From: Linanthus parryae
Taxonomy: Eukaryota > Streptophyta > Magnoliopsida > Ericales > Polemoniaceae
Assembly (NCBI GenBank): GCA_023055425.1
Contig: JALGPY010000002.1
Span: 156,003,345 to 156,067,344 of the forward strand
DNA length: 64,000 bases
Reading direction: 5' to 3'
Position 1 is the first letter of the stretch. The number at the start of each line of letters is the position of its first letter. Made by a program: the position numbers and the translations under genes. Shown here in pieces: positions 9,895 to 21,857 of this stretch. Below the pieces are notes generated by a model. That model saw nothing but the letters and a program-made list of their open reading frames with translations, ran no database searches and had not been told where the DNA came from.

Positions 9895-11685
9895 TCAAGG
9901 TTTTGGGTCTGCATCTGTCTTGTCTCCAGTATCTTCCCCTTGATCACTTTCTTCCTCATCTGAATCTTCAACATCATCACCTTGAGTAGCTTCATCTCCA
10001 GGTTCAAATAGGTCAGCAGAAGTCATAGGTTCCTTTCCTTTCTTCTTCTTCTGCAAAGACTCACTGAGAAGCTCCTGAGTGTCAACGCTATCTTCATCAA
10101 TCGATCCCTTATCTTCTGCAATCTGTTTCCCAAATTCCTATTTATCAACTTATTTCTCAGTACCCTGATCTCCTGCAGCTTCATCCTCAGTAGTGTCTTC
10201 TCAAACAAGTAAGTTGTAGAGCCTACCTTCTTTGATCCTTCTGGAACTTGTGAATCTTCTTCCTCAGCATGGATCAAAATAATACTTTTAAAGACACTTT
10301 CAACAATGTATTTCATCTTTTTGCGTTCAACACCTAGCTCAAAATATCCCTGCTTCAATTCATCCAATTCATTCTCAATGAAATCCAGCCTTTGAAGCAC
10401 CAGGAATTGGTCTTGAGATGGAGGTAGGGTTAAAGGATAGGGTAGGGACTTAGTTTTAGGAAACTTCTTAGACTGTAGCTCCTCAACAAACAATTCAGAG
10501 TAGAGTTTCCAAACTCCCTCACTGGCTTTAACGATTCCAATCCTTTGAAAACCTTTTCATCAAGCATTCCAAAGCCAGTTGTATTTGTCTATTCCCTGTC
10601 TATAGGTATGTCTAGGTGATCAAAGAACAGGGTGAGGAGATTGGCATAAGGTAGAGTGTGCTTCCTTCGTTTGGTGCAATAATAAAGCATGTGATCCATC
10701 ACAATAGTTGGCAAATCTATCTCATAACCATGCATGATCAAATACAACAAGTATAGAGCTCTGTCAGAAAACAACTCCTTATAATTCTCCTTAGGAACTA
10801 CACACCTCATCAAAATGGTAACATAATTTTGGCTTCAATAGTCAACACAGAGTGTGTCAGCTGTTTTAAAGAGGTAGCTACATTGGGTAGAAAGAATTCT
10901 TCCTTAGCCAATTTGAAGGCTTCAGCTCTGCTATGATGTTGTCAATGTTGGACCTCTTAGGACACCCTAGAACATTAGAAAACTCATTGTGATCTAACTT
11001 CGTCTCTTTTACAGCAATCATAGAAGAGATAGCTAGATTCAAGGTCTTGATTTGCTTCATTTTAAGATAATATAGTATGGTAAGTCTAGGGTATGCAACT
11101 TCTGATCGGTTAAGAATCTTCCATAAAGAAATATGTTTAACCTCCTAATGAACTCCAGATTCATACCATTCAACATGCTGATGTTGATCATACCACAATA
11201 TGCAATAGGCGAATAGGAAAAAGCATCCAACCAAATTTCTTTGGCTGAATGACTAACAAACCATTTACTAGAAAGAACTTTCTTACCAAGAGAGGTTTGT
11301 TTTTCAGAAAAGATCTGAATTTCCTTGCAAGTATCCTTCTATGGTAATTCAATCTCTTTGCAAGTGACCTTGTTTTTTCCTTTTTTAGACTTTTGAGGCT
11401 TCTACTTTATTGATTTAGGGCTTCCAATCTGAATCCCTTTCTGTTTCTCAAACTCCCCTGTTGGATCTGACTTCTTCTTCTTGCTTGAGATAGCGATCTG
11501 TTCTTACTTTTCCTTCTTTCACTTATTCTTTGGTAGAGGAGACGAGGTTTTAGGTAGACTAGGAGTTCTAGAATTCCTCGTATGATGGATTGCACTTCCT
11601 CTTCTGCAGACTTTCTCTTTTTAACCGAATTCTTCTTGGAGCCTTCAGCCATCTTGATTTTCTTTGAGGTTCTTCGGAATTCCAT
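9895..11685 (-). pseudogene. Env-like 3' region of element A
   Basis: The likely start is the ATG at 11685 (MEFRRTSKKIKMAEGSKKN), which parallels the start of the same region in element B (MSTRRASDRINMVGGSKP). The end is the TGA at 9895-9897 after an acidic tail. Several frames are needed. Between them 11060-10878 and 10813-10589 carry a globular segment (YKELFSDRALYLLYLIMHGY and then TLPYANLLTLFFDHLDIPID). That resembles the 'putative plant transposon protein' domain found in the extra ORF of SIRE and Athila elements. 10493-10023 is a charged, coiled-coil-like segment (FIENELDELKQGYFELGVER). The function of this ORF is not established even in intact elements; 'env-like' refers to position only. 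Confidence 0.6.
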
Positions 11686-12105
11686 TAGGGTTTGGGGTAT
11701 TTTAGAAGAGAGATGGAGGAGTGATAGGTACGAGAGAGAAGAGAGGAAATTAGTAGAAAAGGGTTTGAGTTTGAATAGGAAACAAAATATTCCCATATAT
11801 TTGAGAAAAGAAGTTTGACTGAAATTCAAACTCCACAAGGAAATAAAATAATTTTCAAGGAGTTTAGAAAGAAAATATTTTGATTTCAACAACAATTTAG
11901 GAAATTACCTACAGAGATAAAACCCAGCATTGGTGATCCTTTCATTGACTATGTAATATACAATTTTATTTTGAAGGCTTTGAAAATAGTTTCAAAACCT
12001 TGAAATACTGTAATTAGGAAGAAAGTAATTTCAAGGCTTTGGAAAGAAAGGCTTTTAAAATCTTTCCAAAACTTTCAAAACTCCTAACATTACCTGATAC
12101 TCCCC

Positions 12106-13672
12106 CTAAACCAATGATTCCTTATTAGCATGCCCAGTTCTAATCTTAGGGCCGAGAATTTTCCTCCGGAAATGCTTTAGTGAAGATATCTGCAAATTGC
12201 ATGTTTCTAGGTAAAAATTCAAGAGAGATATCACCTTTATTTTCATGATCTCTGATGAAATGGTGTCTGACATCTACGTATCTGATTCTTTAGTGCTAGA
12301 TTGGATTCGTTGAAATAGAGATTGCACAAGTGTTATCACATTTGATAGGAATATTTCTTAATTTAAATCCCAAGTCTCTCATCTGTTGAGCTATCCATAA
12401 CACTTATGAGCAACAATCTCCAGCTGCTATGTATTCAGCTTCTACAGTTCGCATTGCTACAAAATTTTTCTTCTTAGAATGCCAGCTTATCAAGGATGAT
12501 CCAAGATATTGGCAACACTGTGAAGTGCTTTTTCTGTCAACTTTATACCCTACAAAGTCAGCATCTGAATATCCACACAGAGAGAAGTTATATTGTTTTG
12601 GATACCAAAGCCCTAAATCTTTGGTACCATTCAGATATCTGAAAATTCTTTTGACATAACCTAGGTGTGATTCCTTTGGAATATATTGGAATCTAGCACA
12701 CATGCACACACTGAACATGATGTCTGGCCTACTAGCAGTAAGATAGAGAAGTGAACAAAACATACCTCTATACTCTTTCTGGTTCACACTCTTATCATTT
12801 TTTATCTTTTTCTAAAGACATAGTGGAAATCATGGAGTTCTGACTACCTTGGACTGGGACAAGTTGTATTTGTTTAGCAAGTCCTTGGTGTACTTGCTCT
12901 GTTGTATAAACGTTCCCTTCTTCATTTTATGCACATGAAGTCCAAGAAAGAAATTTAACTCTCCCATGAAGCTCATCTCAAATTCCCTGCTCATAAGACT
13001 TGAGAAATTCTTATAAAGAGAATCATTAGTAGCACCAAACTGAATATCATCAACATATATATGTACTACAAGAATATCTTTCTCATGAGTCTTTGTGAAA
13101 AGGATTTTGTCCACTAGTACTCTTTTGAAACCATTTTCAAGTAGAAACTTTGACAATCTTCATACCAAGCCCTTGGAGCATGTTTCAAACCAGGCTTTGT
13201 CAAAGTTTATTGACATAGTTTGGAAACTCATCACTTTCAAAACCAGGAGGTTGAGCAACATAAAATTCTTCTTGAAAATAACCATTCAGGAAGGCAATTT
13301 AACATCCATTTGAAAAATTTTGATGTTTTTATGAGATGCAAAAGAAAGTAACAATCTAATTGGTTCTAACATGGCTACAGGAGAAAAAATCTCCTCATAG
13401 TCTATACATTCTTCTTGATTGTAGCCTTGAGAAACTAGTCTTGCTTTATTTCTGATAATTTTACCATTCTCATCAAGCTTGTTTATGAACACCCACCTTG
13501 TGCCAATCAAAGACTTATCTTTGGGAGGAGGAACTAGATTCCAAACCTTGTTCCTTTCAAACTCATTGAGTTCACTTTGCATAGCAATGATCCAGTCTGC
13601 TTCTTCTAATGGTTCCTTCACATTTTTAAGTTCTACAATGGAAACAAAAGCATTAAAATCACACAAGTTCAT
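12106..13672 (-). pseudogene. Reverse transcriptase and RNase H region of element A
   Basis: Frame 13672-13286 carries the start of the copia RT (WNLVPPPKDKSLIGTRWVF, then ARLVSQGYNQEECIDYEEIF). 13156-12830 continues with a YVDD active-site motif (HIYVDDIQFGATND) and GELNFFLGLHVHKMKKG. 12787-12404 carries LLYLTASRPDIMFSVCMCAR and the RNase H start with VEAEYIAAGDCCS. The natural end is near the TAG at 12106-12108, matching the end of element B's pol. The frames are offset from each other and broken, so no enzyme can be made. In working elements this enzyme copies the genomic RNA inside virus-like particles. Confidence 0.8.
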
Positions 13673-13890
13673 TAACCGAGATCTAGTTTGAGTACTAGCG
13701 GATGGATCAGAATTATTGTTGTTTGATGGATGTGTTAAAAGGTATTTGAATCTCTTTCTTGATGTCTTGGGTTCTGGTTCTCCATGAAGCTTTTCAAGTC
13801 TTTGAAAGCTTGAAGAGGTGTCTTGATCATTCTACTTTTCTTGATAATATGTTTAAAGGCTTTGAGATGCATTTTCAAGGCCTTGAAAAT

Positions 13891-14008
13891 GTTTTCCTTT
13901 ATCCTGCAAGTTTTCTTTGGATCCACCTTCTGGATTTTCATTTGAAAATGTTTTCTGCTATCCTGCAAGTTTTCTTTGGATCCACCTTTTGGATTTTCAT
14001 CATCTAAC
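13891..14008. repeat. 59-bp tandem duplication in element A pol
   Basis: Two copies (13891-13949 and 13950-14008) share atcctgcaagttttctttgg and atccacctt.tggattttca with few differences. They lie in the linker between integrase and RT. Fifty-nine is not a multiple of three, so the duplication itself shifts the reading frame. It starts at the edge of a palindromic unit (ttttcaaggccttgaaaat). Confidence 0.8.
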
Positions 14009-14167
14009 TCATGCTTGTTCAGATTTAAGTCTGCAAAATTTTCAATCAAAGAACCATCATAGATTTTATCAAATTCAACATGAATGCTTACTTCAACAAG
14101 CTTGGTTCTCTTGTTACAGACTCTATAAGCCAGGCTAGTCAGTTAATAACCAAGGAAGATACCTTCA

Positions 14168-15351
14168 TCACCTGGCATTAAACTTGCCAAGATTATCCTT
14201 ACCATTATTGTGTGCAAAACAGGTACACCCAAAAGGCTTGAAATAAGAGATGTTTGGATTTCTCCTTTTGAAGAGCTCATGGGGAGTTTTCTTCAAGATT
14301 GGCCTAATCATGCACCTGTTCAGAATGTAGTTGGCATTGTTTACAGCTTCTACCCAGAAAGATTTTGGCAACTTATTCTCCAGAAGAATTTTCCTAGACA
14401 TGTCCTCAAGAGTATCGTTCTTTCTTTCAACTACTCTATTCTGTTGTGGAGTTCTACGAGCAAAGAAATTGTGAGAGATACCAAACTTGTCACAAAAAGA
14501 ATCAAATTCAATTTGATCAAATTCTCTCCCATGATCACTTCTTATAGAAGCAATAGGCAGTTTCTTCAAAGTTTGAAGCTCTTAACAAAGCTTTGCAAAA
14601 TTTAGACAGATCTTCCGACTTTTCTCTTAAAAAAAATGACCCAGGTAAATCTAGGGAAATCATCTTTAATAACTAACATATGTTTCTTACCCTTTGGAGA
14701 AGGAGTTATCATAGGACCACAGAGATCCATATGAAGCAATTCAATGGGTTTAGTAGTACTTACAAATTTCTTAAGATTGAAAGACCTCCGTGTCTGCTTA
14801 CCTTGAGCATAGGCTATTCATACCTCTTCATCTTTGAACTTAATGGAAGGTAGACCTCTGACACGGTATGTGGAAACTAGTTTGTTCAGAGTATGCAAGC
14901 TTATGTGTCCAATCTTTCTGTGCCAAAGTTTTGAATTTTATTTCAAGGATTTGAGACATTTCAGGCTTTCTCCTGCAACCTTGTTAGTATTCAAAGAGTA
15001 AACATTCTTTGATCTAGAGGTTGTGTGTATGCAATTGCCTGATTTCTCATCTTGCACCACACATTTCTATTTATCAAATATGACCCTATTGCCTTCGTCA
15101 CATAATTGATAAACATTAAGAAAATTTAATTTAAAACAATCTACAAGATATACAGTTGTGATAGAATTTTCAGAACTGTTACCAAGATTCCTAATTCCTA
15201 TGATGTTGCATTTTCCTTTTTCACCAGGTGTGATTGTTCCTCCTGAATGTTCTTTCAATTCTGAGAATAAAGAACTCCTGCCACTCATGTGTCTGGAACA
15301 ACCACTATCCATGATCCACTTATGTTCCTTTCTCTTGGTGATAACGTGCAA
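14168..15351 (-). pseudogene. Protease and integrase region of element A
   Basis: 15351-15067 carries the copia protease and linker start: WIMDSGCSRHMSGRSSLF with the D-S-G active site, then GEKGKCNIIGIRNLGN and LCDEGNRVIF. 14569-14168 carries the integrase core (IRSDHGREFDQIEFDSFCDK, RRTPQQNRVVERKNDTLEDM) and the GCTCFAHNNGKDNLGKF block. This arrangement and wording match the SIRE lineage. Roughly 500 bp between the blocks is broken by stops (TTG and TAG changes visible), so integrase is dead. In living elements it inserts the cDNA and leaves a 5-bp target duplication. Confidence 0.8.
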
Positions 15352-15449
15352 ACACCATTCACGGCCTTACCCATCTGTTAGACCAAGTGTAAAATTTGGA
15401 CTCATACTCATGTTCAACCATTTTAGGTGGTCTAACCCCATTAGGAACC

Positions 15450-17183
15450 TAAATGTTTCTAACTTGTCCCTTGAGTTGCAGTAGAAAAGTATTTCATATA
15501 ATGTGAGGTTCTCTTCTTCTAAAGGGACAAGTCATCTTGACATGACCAAATATTTTGAAGTAATGATATTTTGGAGAAGGTCTGCTACTGCTTTCACAAA
15601 TCAGGTACTGGTTGTCTTTGGAAAATTTCCATTATATCCAATTCCAGTTTTGTGAACAGATTGTAGACTTCTTCCAAAAATCAAGTTAAGGTTGTGTTCT
15701 GAGCCATCAAGCTTGGTCATAACATTCCTAGAATCCTGAATTCATAATCAAATTAGTCTTTTTTCCCCCAATTCATCATACTGATGTTTCATACCAACAA
15801 GATTGTCACTCAAAAGAGAGTTCCCAGTGACTACTCTCTTGACTTGAGTTTTCAAGACCTTGAAATTGGTTTCCAAGGCTTTGAAATCTCTGTGAGTTTT
15901 GGCCTGAGAAATTTTAAGGTTATTGTTTTGACAAACTAATTTCAAATTCTATTTTTCTTGCTCAAGAAATTCCTTTTCCAAAGTCTTGATTTCATTTAGA
16001 TAATCTTCCTCATTGAAAAGAATTGTTCTGACTATTTCAGAAAGAATATCTGCAGGTTTGGACATAAGACTTTGTACCATTACCTCAATGTTCTTTTCAA
16101 AACCTTAATCATGCTTGGTCATAAGGCATAGGTTGTGTTGATCAACTTCAGATTCATAATCACTGGAAGAATCAGAATGACTCCAAGAGGCTACCATAGC
16201 TTTCTTTCTTCTTTCATGATCCTTCTTTGAAGAATGTTTTCTTTTGTTGTGAGGACAATATCTAATCAAGTTTCATGAATTTCCACACTTAAAGCAATTC
16301 ATAACTCAGGGCTTATGAGAAGAGTTTTTAGCTTTGTATTCCTTGCTACCGGAAGATTTGTATTTGTCCCTGCTGAAGTCTTTGTTTCCAAAGTTTTTCT
16401 TCACCTTGAGAATTCTGGTCAAAGCTTTGGAAATAAGAGAAAATGGATCTTCTTGATCATCTTCCTCCTTTTCAAGGCTTTGAGATGGTTCATTCTCTTT
16501 AGCCTTTAGTTCTAGGTTCTTCACACTTTCTGTAGTAGTTCTCCAACACCTTCATTCATATAGATTTCATGAGTGGGGTAGCTTTCCCTGTAAATCATCC
16601 GGTTGAAGAGATGATACATCTTGAGCTTCTTCAATAGTAGTGGTTTTTTGGTTCCCGTTTTGATTTGGGAAGGCTTCTCAAGATCTTCCTGACTTTCTCT
16701 TCATTGGAAAATGACTTTCCCAAGGAATTCATATTGTTGACAATATCTGTGAACCTCTTGAACATGTCCTTGATGGATTCATCTCCATTCATTTTAAACA
16801 GTTCATACTGTCTAAGGAAATGTTGATCTTTGTTTGCTTCACTTGGTTGGTTCCTTTAAAAGTCGCCACGAACTTCTCCCATATTTCCTTAGCTGTTTTG
16901 CAGCCTGATATCCTGTTGAATTCATACTCTCAAAGCAAAGTATAAGAGATTCATAGCTCTGTATATTTTAAAAAGCTGTTCTAATTCAGAAGTAGAAAGT
17001 TGATCCTCAGTTTGTATAGAATGTATGAGGACCATTCTGGATGATGGACCACAACTCAACATCTTGATCAATGATGAAGATTTTCATCGTGGCTTTCCAG
17101 TGCACAAAGTTGTATCCACATAATAAAGGAGGTCTATTAGCAGCTCTTCCCTACTAGAAACCACCATCATCTACAGTACTCAT
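15450..17183 (-). pseudogene. Gag of element A, degenerate
   Basis: The likely start is the ATG at 17183 (MSTVDDGGF, immediately followed by stops), the same as the start of gag in element B (MSTAGDGGF). Recognisable pieces are 16524-16306 (LSKALTRILKVKKNFGNKDF-like segment, with FGNKDFSRDKYKSSGSKEYK) and 15945-15748, which contains FKALETNFKVLKTQVKRV. The zinc-knuckle region near 16270 is damaged. The FKALKT-type repeat is encoded by a pair of 14-bp palindromes (15851-15864 and 15872-15885, 21 bp apart). Gag forms the particle in working elements. This one is non-functional. Confidence 0.75.
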
Positions 17184-17218
17184 GATCACAAAATTGTTAG
17201 ATTTGTACAGTGATACAA

Positions 17219-17232
17219 GCTCTGATACCAAC
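17219..17232 (-). other. Primer binding site of element A (initiator tRNA-Met)
   Basis: On the minus strand TGGTATCAGAGC lies two bases inside the 5' LTR. This is the complement of the 3' end of plant initiator methionine tRNA, the usual primer of Ty1/copia elements. Confidence 0.9.
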
Positions 17233-18350
17233 TGAGAAACAGTATGTAGGTAACAAATACAAGATCAATACTATAGAATGGAGGTTGAGTAGAGTATGTA
17301 ACCTTTTGCCAAAAGAGTGGTTTTAAACAAGTTTATAGGAAACAAGAAGTGTTACAAGGCCTTGAAATGAGTTTCAAGTCCTTGGAATGAAAACAGATAG
17401 TAGAAAAGATTGTTGATAGTTTTCAATGCCTTTCAAGGCTTTGAACTGAAAAACTGTTTTGAGCAGTTTAACTTATGCAATTTAGAAGCTGAAAAGTAAG
17501 GAGCAATAGACACAAGGATTTTACATAGTTCAGTCCTCAATGACCTACGTCTCTTCCTGAGGGATCTAATCCCACCAGCTAAGCCCTATATCTCAAGCAA
17601 AGAGAAGTCTTTTACTCTGTTACAGCTTGTCGTTCTCTCTAACCTATCTAGTACCTGCTCTAGCTAACTGATCTAATAAGAATCTCTTGTTTTTCCTCTT
17701 GAAAAACACCAAGAGATTAAGATAAGATAAGTATTAAACATATTGATATACAAATGAAGTACAGAATGAAAACACTATAACACAGTGATGCAGTTAAGTC
17801 TACATTGCTCTTTTGACGCTTGGATTGAGTGAGATGATTATTCTTCTGTGTTGCTTGTCAATCCTTGAGAATTTTTGAATGTTTTTTCCAAAGTTGTGTT
17901 CGAATTCTCACAACAGTCTCCTCATTCTGGTTGCTGGAAATACATAAAATATATAGGAACTTATTCAATATATTTTCTTAAAATCAAGCAGCATATCTTT
18001 GAATCCTTAACAGTTCAATATCAACGGCTAGTTGCTCAGTATCTTCAAAGATATTAATCTTATCTTCCTTCTGAAGATCTTAGGAATGACCAGACATGAT
18101 TACATAAGAGTATGATTCATCTGCAAGCTGGATTTCTTTTTCTGCATTTAGATAAGTTAGGAAATAGTTCTTGCAAAATAGGTAGCTAGTAAGTCCTGCA
18201 ACGTCGTCAACCATAGAGATTAAGTCATGATCAAACATCTAATTAGTTTGTCTTTCATCACCAAATAGAGAATAATCAATCAAAGGAGAATAGAGAACAA
18301 ATCAGAAGGAAAAATCCTCATGAGTTCGTGTAATGTATTGCAGAGCTGTT
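17233..18350 (-). repeat. Element A right LTR (5' LTR), outer end missing
   Basis: Follows the left LTR from tgagaaacagtatgtaggta up to tgcagagctgtt at 18350 and then stops matching. The missing 54 bp corresponds to 9451-9504 of the left copy, which is where the palindrome pair 9452/9473 lies. What follows (gagcgattcactcaaatctt) is unrelated. Confidence 0.8.
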
Positions 18351-19172
18351 GAGCGATTCACTCAAATCTTCTTCATCACCCGAAATTCAAACTCAAATTG
18401 AAAATGTGCAACTAGATTCTACCAGAAGTCCGATCTAGTATGCCTTTGCGAATCGAGTAAGTATTCTGAGAGGGAGGAAGAGGGAGTGAAGGAGAGGCAT
18501 ACTACATTGGAGGGAGTAAGGAAGAGAACATGAGGAAGATAGAAAGAAAATAAGAGAGATAATATATCGAAGAGGGAGCCGGAGAATTAAAATCGAAGGA
18601 AGACATTGAAAAAGAAACGAGAAGAAAATCTGAGACTATGAGATTGAACGGCAGCCTAACCATCATGTGCCACCAACATCACCATCATGCGCCGCCACCA
18701 TTCATGTTTGATAAGTCTGAAGCTCATGGATATTATGATATGAAAATACAAGCAGAGAGCTTAACTCCTTGATGATGAAAGCCAGAAACACAAGCACAAG
18801 TAATTTCTAAGTACCAAAGCTTCAAAGCTTTGAGTTACTGTAGCAGTTCTATATGCTATATTATCTAACTGTTTTGTGCAGGTTTTGGTTAGGTTTTGAT
18901 ATTGTTTTGTTTAATTATATAATTATATTCAGCAATATATGTTTTAAGATGATCACTGCATGGATTAAGTTGGATTGAAAATCCAATATACATTCTTGTG
19001 AAGTTAGCAGGCAAAGCTTCAAAGCTTTGAGATTTTCTAGTCACTCTTTAATGCTAAGTTCTACTAACCCTCTTTATGTGTGCAGATGGATCCAGTGTTA
19101 TTTGGATGATGTTACATGCTGATTATTGTCTATTATTGTGGACTCTATATTGGTTTTTTTATATATTCATTA
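18351..19172. other. Unassigned junction between elements A and B
   Basis: 18351-18700 is purine-rich (many ga and gga runs, 18460-18640) and has no ORF of note. 18720-19172 holds two copies of agcttcaaagctttgag (near 18829 and 19015), a palindrome related to the TTCAAGGCCTTGAA motif of the SIRE-like LTRs, so it may be a fragment of another element of that family. No gene is supported. Confidence 0.45.
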
Positions 19173-20462
19173 TGAAAGTGTGAGTATGCAGATGTATATG
19201 CAGCTAAGATACTCTGGAAGGCGGGGGGGCCTTGAATAGAGTATGCCAAATTTTTGCAAAACTTGCCAGGAAGATGATAACTAGTGCAAACTGAGAAGTT
19301 CAAGGCCTTGAAAAGAAATTCAAGCCTTTGAAGTAGATGCAGAAAGTATAGAGCAATTATGCCTTTTTCAAGGCCTTGAAAACAAGTTCAAACCCTTGAA
19401 AAATAAACAGTTTTTGTGTGCTGCAAAAGCTATGAAAGTAAATGAACTGAAAATGCAGAAGACAAGTGATTTATAGAGTTCAGTCCACTTGGACCTACGT
19501 CTCTACCTCAGGGATTAGATCCCTGCAGGATTTTCAACTCAATTCTTTAATCAAAAGCTAAGCCCTAGAACTCAAGCACAGAGAGTTCCCTTACTCTGTT
19601 ACAGCTTGTGATTTTCCCTAACCTGTCTAGTACCTGCTCTAGCTAATTGATTAAATAAGAATTCTCTATTTTCACTTTGAACAATTCTTGATAAATAAAT
19701 GTAGAAATAATACAGAAATGATCTACTAATATAGCTCTATATAGAAGAACACTTAAGAATAGAAAACTGCAGTGAAATGCAGTGAACTTCTGTAAATGGA
19801 TTGGAAGAATGATGAGCTTCTTTGATGCTTGTCAATCCAGAAATCTTTCTCTGTATTTGCCCATTAAGAATTGTGTCTTGTTGCTTCGGATTTGAGCTCT
19901 ATTTAAACTTCACACAGCTCTGCAAATCTCCCCAGATTTTCAGCAACAACCTTCCTATTTTGTAGGCAACAGAGTTTGACTACTTTGAAATCTTCTCCAA
20001 TGGTTGGATGATCACAATCTTAATATATATTGTTGTAATCTTTCATTTAACCACCATGAGAATTTTTCATATACGTCTGATTGATCACAGGATTAAAGTG
20101 TCCAAGTATTTCCAAATCTGCAGCAATTCAGTTTAGGAAACATTCTTGCAAGACTTAGAAACAAAATTTTATGCATTATCAAGATCAAACAGATGATATA
20201 TTATAATTAAAAACATGTTATAACAATTTATCTTTCATCATCTAATAACAGAGAATCAAACATATGAAAGAGAGAGTAAATCAATCCAGAGAGGCTGCAG
20301 AAGACTCCCCCTGAGAATGTGTATACAGGTTCAAGCAGCTTCAAGGCCTTGAAAATAGCTGAACTATTTTCAAGCCTCTGAGACTGATTCAAGGTTTTGA
20401 AAGCTGGTTCAAGTCCTTGAAATAGCCAAGCAATTTCATGTCTTGCACAACCTGATCTTTCA
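19173..20462 (-). repeat. Element B left LTR (3' LTR on minus strand)
   Basis: Begins tgaaagtgtgag and ends gatctttca, so the tips are short inverted repeats (TGAAAG and CTTTCA). It is the partner of 54835-55985, matched from tgagtatgcagatgtata to ctccccctgagaatgtg. A TATA-like tttaaatag on the minus strand lies near 19912-19921. Palindrome pairs are at 19299/19319, 19367/19387 and 20388/20408, with further units at 20340 and 20369. Confidence 0.88.
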
Positions 20463-20476
20463 ATCTCCCCCTTGAT
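20463..20476 (-). other. Polypurine tract of element B
   Basis: On the minus strand CATCAAGGGGGAGAT immediately precedes the 3' LTR (TGAAAGATCAGG). Confidence 0.75.
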
Positions 20477-20772
20477 GAAAGACAAAACCAAATTCAGTTT
20501 GATCCTTAGTCTCTGCAAAATAAACTGATTACTCCACAATTTAAAACACAGCATTCCAAAAAGATCCAACTTATTCTTAAAACCAACTTACACAGTTCAG
20601 CAAATAGCAAATAAATCTAATAGCCAAAAAAACCTTAAAACCTAGAATTTTCTCCCCCTTTTTTACTTTCATCAAAAATATGGAAGATGTTGGATCAAGT
20701 GTCTGGAAAATTTTGAAAACTTAAAAAAAATACTTTGAAGAAGAGAGAATGGGGAAGAAATAATAGGCAAGA

Positions 20773-21421
20773 TTAAGGTTCTTTCTCATCCTCTTGATCT
20801 CCTGCTTCTTCCTCACTATCTTCACTGTTGGCTTGAACTTTTTGAGAGATCACATCTATTTCCTCAATGAAGGAGCTGATCTTTTCAATAACACTGTTGA
20901 ATAGGAAGGTGAGTCCTTCCAAGGCTTTTTTCCCATGCTTCATCTTCTTCTTTACAGCTAACCTTTTCTGTTGAGGAAAGACATTCTTGAGATTTTTCTT
21001 TCCTGATTTTGAAGCTTCTAAAGGTTGAGACGGATCCTTGTCAAGTTTCCCATTTTTGGGTATGGAATACATGCCATAGGATCCTGAAGTAGTGTCTGAG
21101 TCTGAATCTTGAATAAGGATTTCCTTTCCTTTTCCTTTAACCTCAGAGACTGTCTTCTTCTTGTCTCTCTCTTCCAATATGGATACCCTTCTGCTTCTTT
21201 TGTGTATATGTCTTAGATTGTTTCTTTTTTGTTGGGGCTTGATCTTTTCTCACCATCGTCTTGGGTGGTGAAGACTCCTCTTCTTCATCAGTGAAGATTT
21301 TCGAAGCAGAGTCTTCACTGATTTCTTGAACCTCTTCCACTGCTGTTTTTCTTTTCTTATCTGAGACAGGTTTCGAACCTCCAACCATATTGATTCTATC
21401 TGAGGCTCTCCTTGTGCTCAT
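20773..21421 (-). pseudogene. Env-like ORF of element B, internally shortened
   Basis: Starts at the ATG at 21421 (MSTRRASDRINMVGGSKP) in frame 21511-21143. It then needs a frameshift near 21170 to continue in 21177-20773 to a stop after an acidic tail (EEAGDQEDEKEP). The content is charged and lysine- or glutamate-rich with a coiled-coil-like segment (FNSVIEKISSFIEEIDVISQ). The globular middle part seen in element A (10589-11060) is absent, and the region is about 1.1 kb shorter than in A, so an internal deletion is likely. The function of such ORFs in SIRE elements is not established. Confidence 0.6.
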
Positions 21422-21857
21422 TAGGGTTTGGGAGAAGAATAGAGAGAGGTGGAATGATACGAAGTGAAGGAGAAGAGAAGAAGATAAATACTGAAAGAGG
21501 TTGAGTTTCAAAACGAAACTAGTATCTCTCTGATTCTCAAAAGATTTGCAATGATTAGAGAGATTTCAAAACTTTTATGCCGTTGGAAAATAGAATATAC
21601 TAATACTATTTTTGGCTAAATCAAGTTTTTGAAAAGGGTAGGGGCTATATTAGGCAAATATCTACAGAGATATCACCCAACATAGAATGATCCACGATTA
21701 TTGACTATTAGTGTATTAGACTTATTTTCAAGGTCTTGAAAAACAGTAACACTGCAACAAGTAAAAGTCAAAACTTTGAAATAATTTTCAAGGATTTGAA
21801 ACTCAGTTCAAACCTTTTTAAGCACATACAGCTTACCTTTCTTACCTGATGCTGCCC

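Larger units (their letters stand above)
8319..18350 (-). mobile_element. SIRE-like Ty1/copia element A, decayed, right LTR truncated
   Basis: Read on the minus strand the order is LTR (right), primer site, gag, protease, integrase, RT, RNase H, env-like region, polypurine tract and LTR (left). This is the Ty1/copia order with the extra 3' region typical of the SIRE/Maximus lineage. All coding parts carry stops and frameshifts. The left LTR (8319-9504) is complete. The right LTR (17233-18350) stops abruptly about 55 bp short of its outer end, so the target duplication (left flank cattt) cannot be checked. The LTRs differ visibly, so this is an old insertion. Confidence 0.85.
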
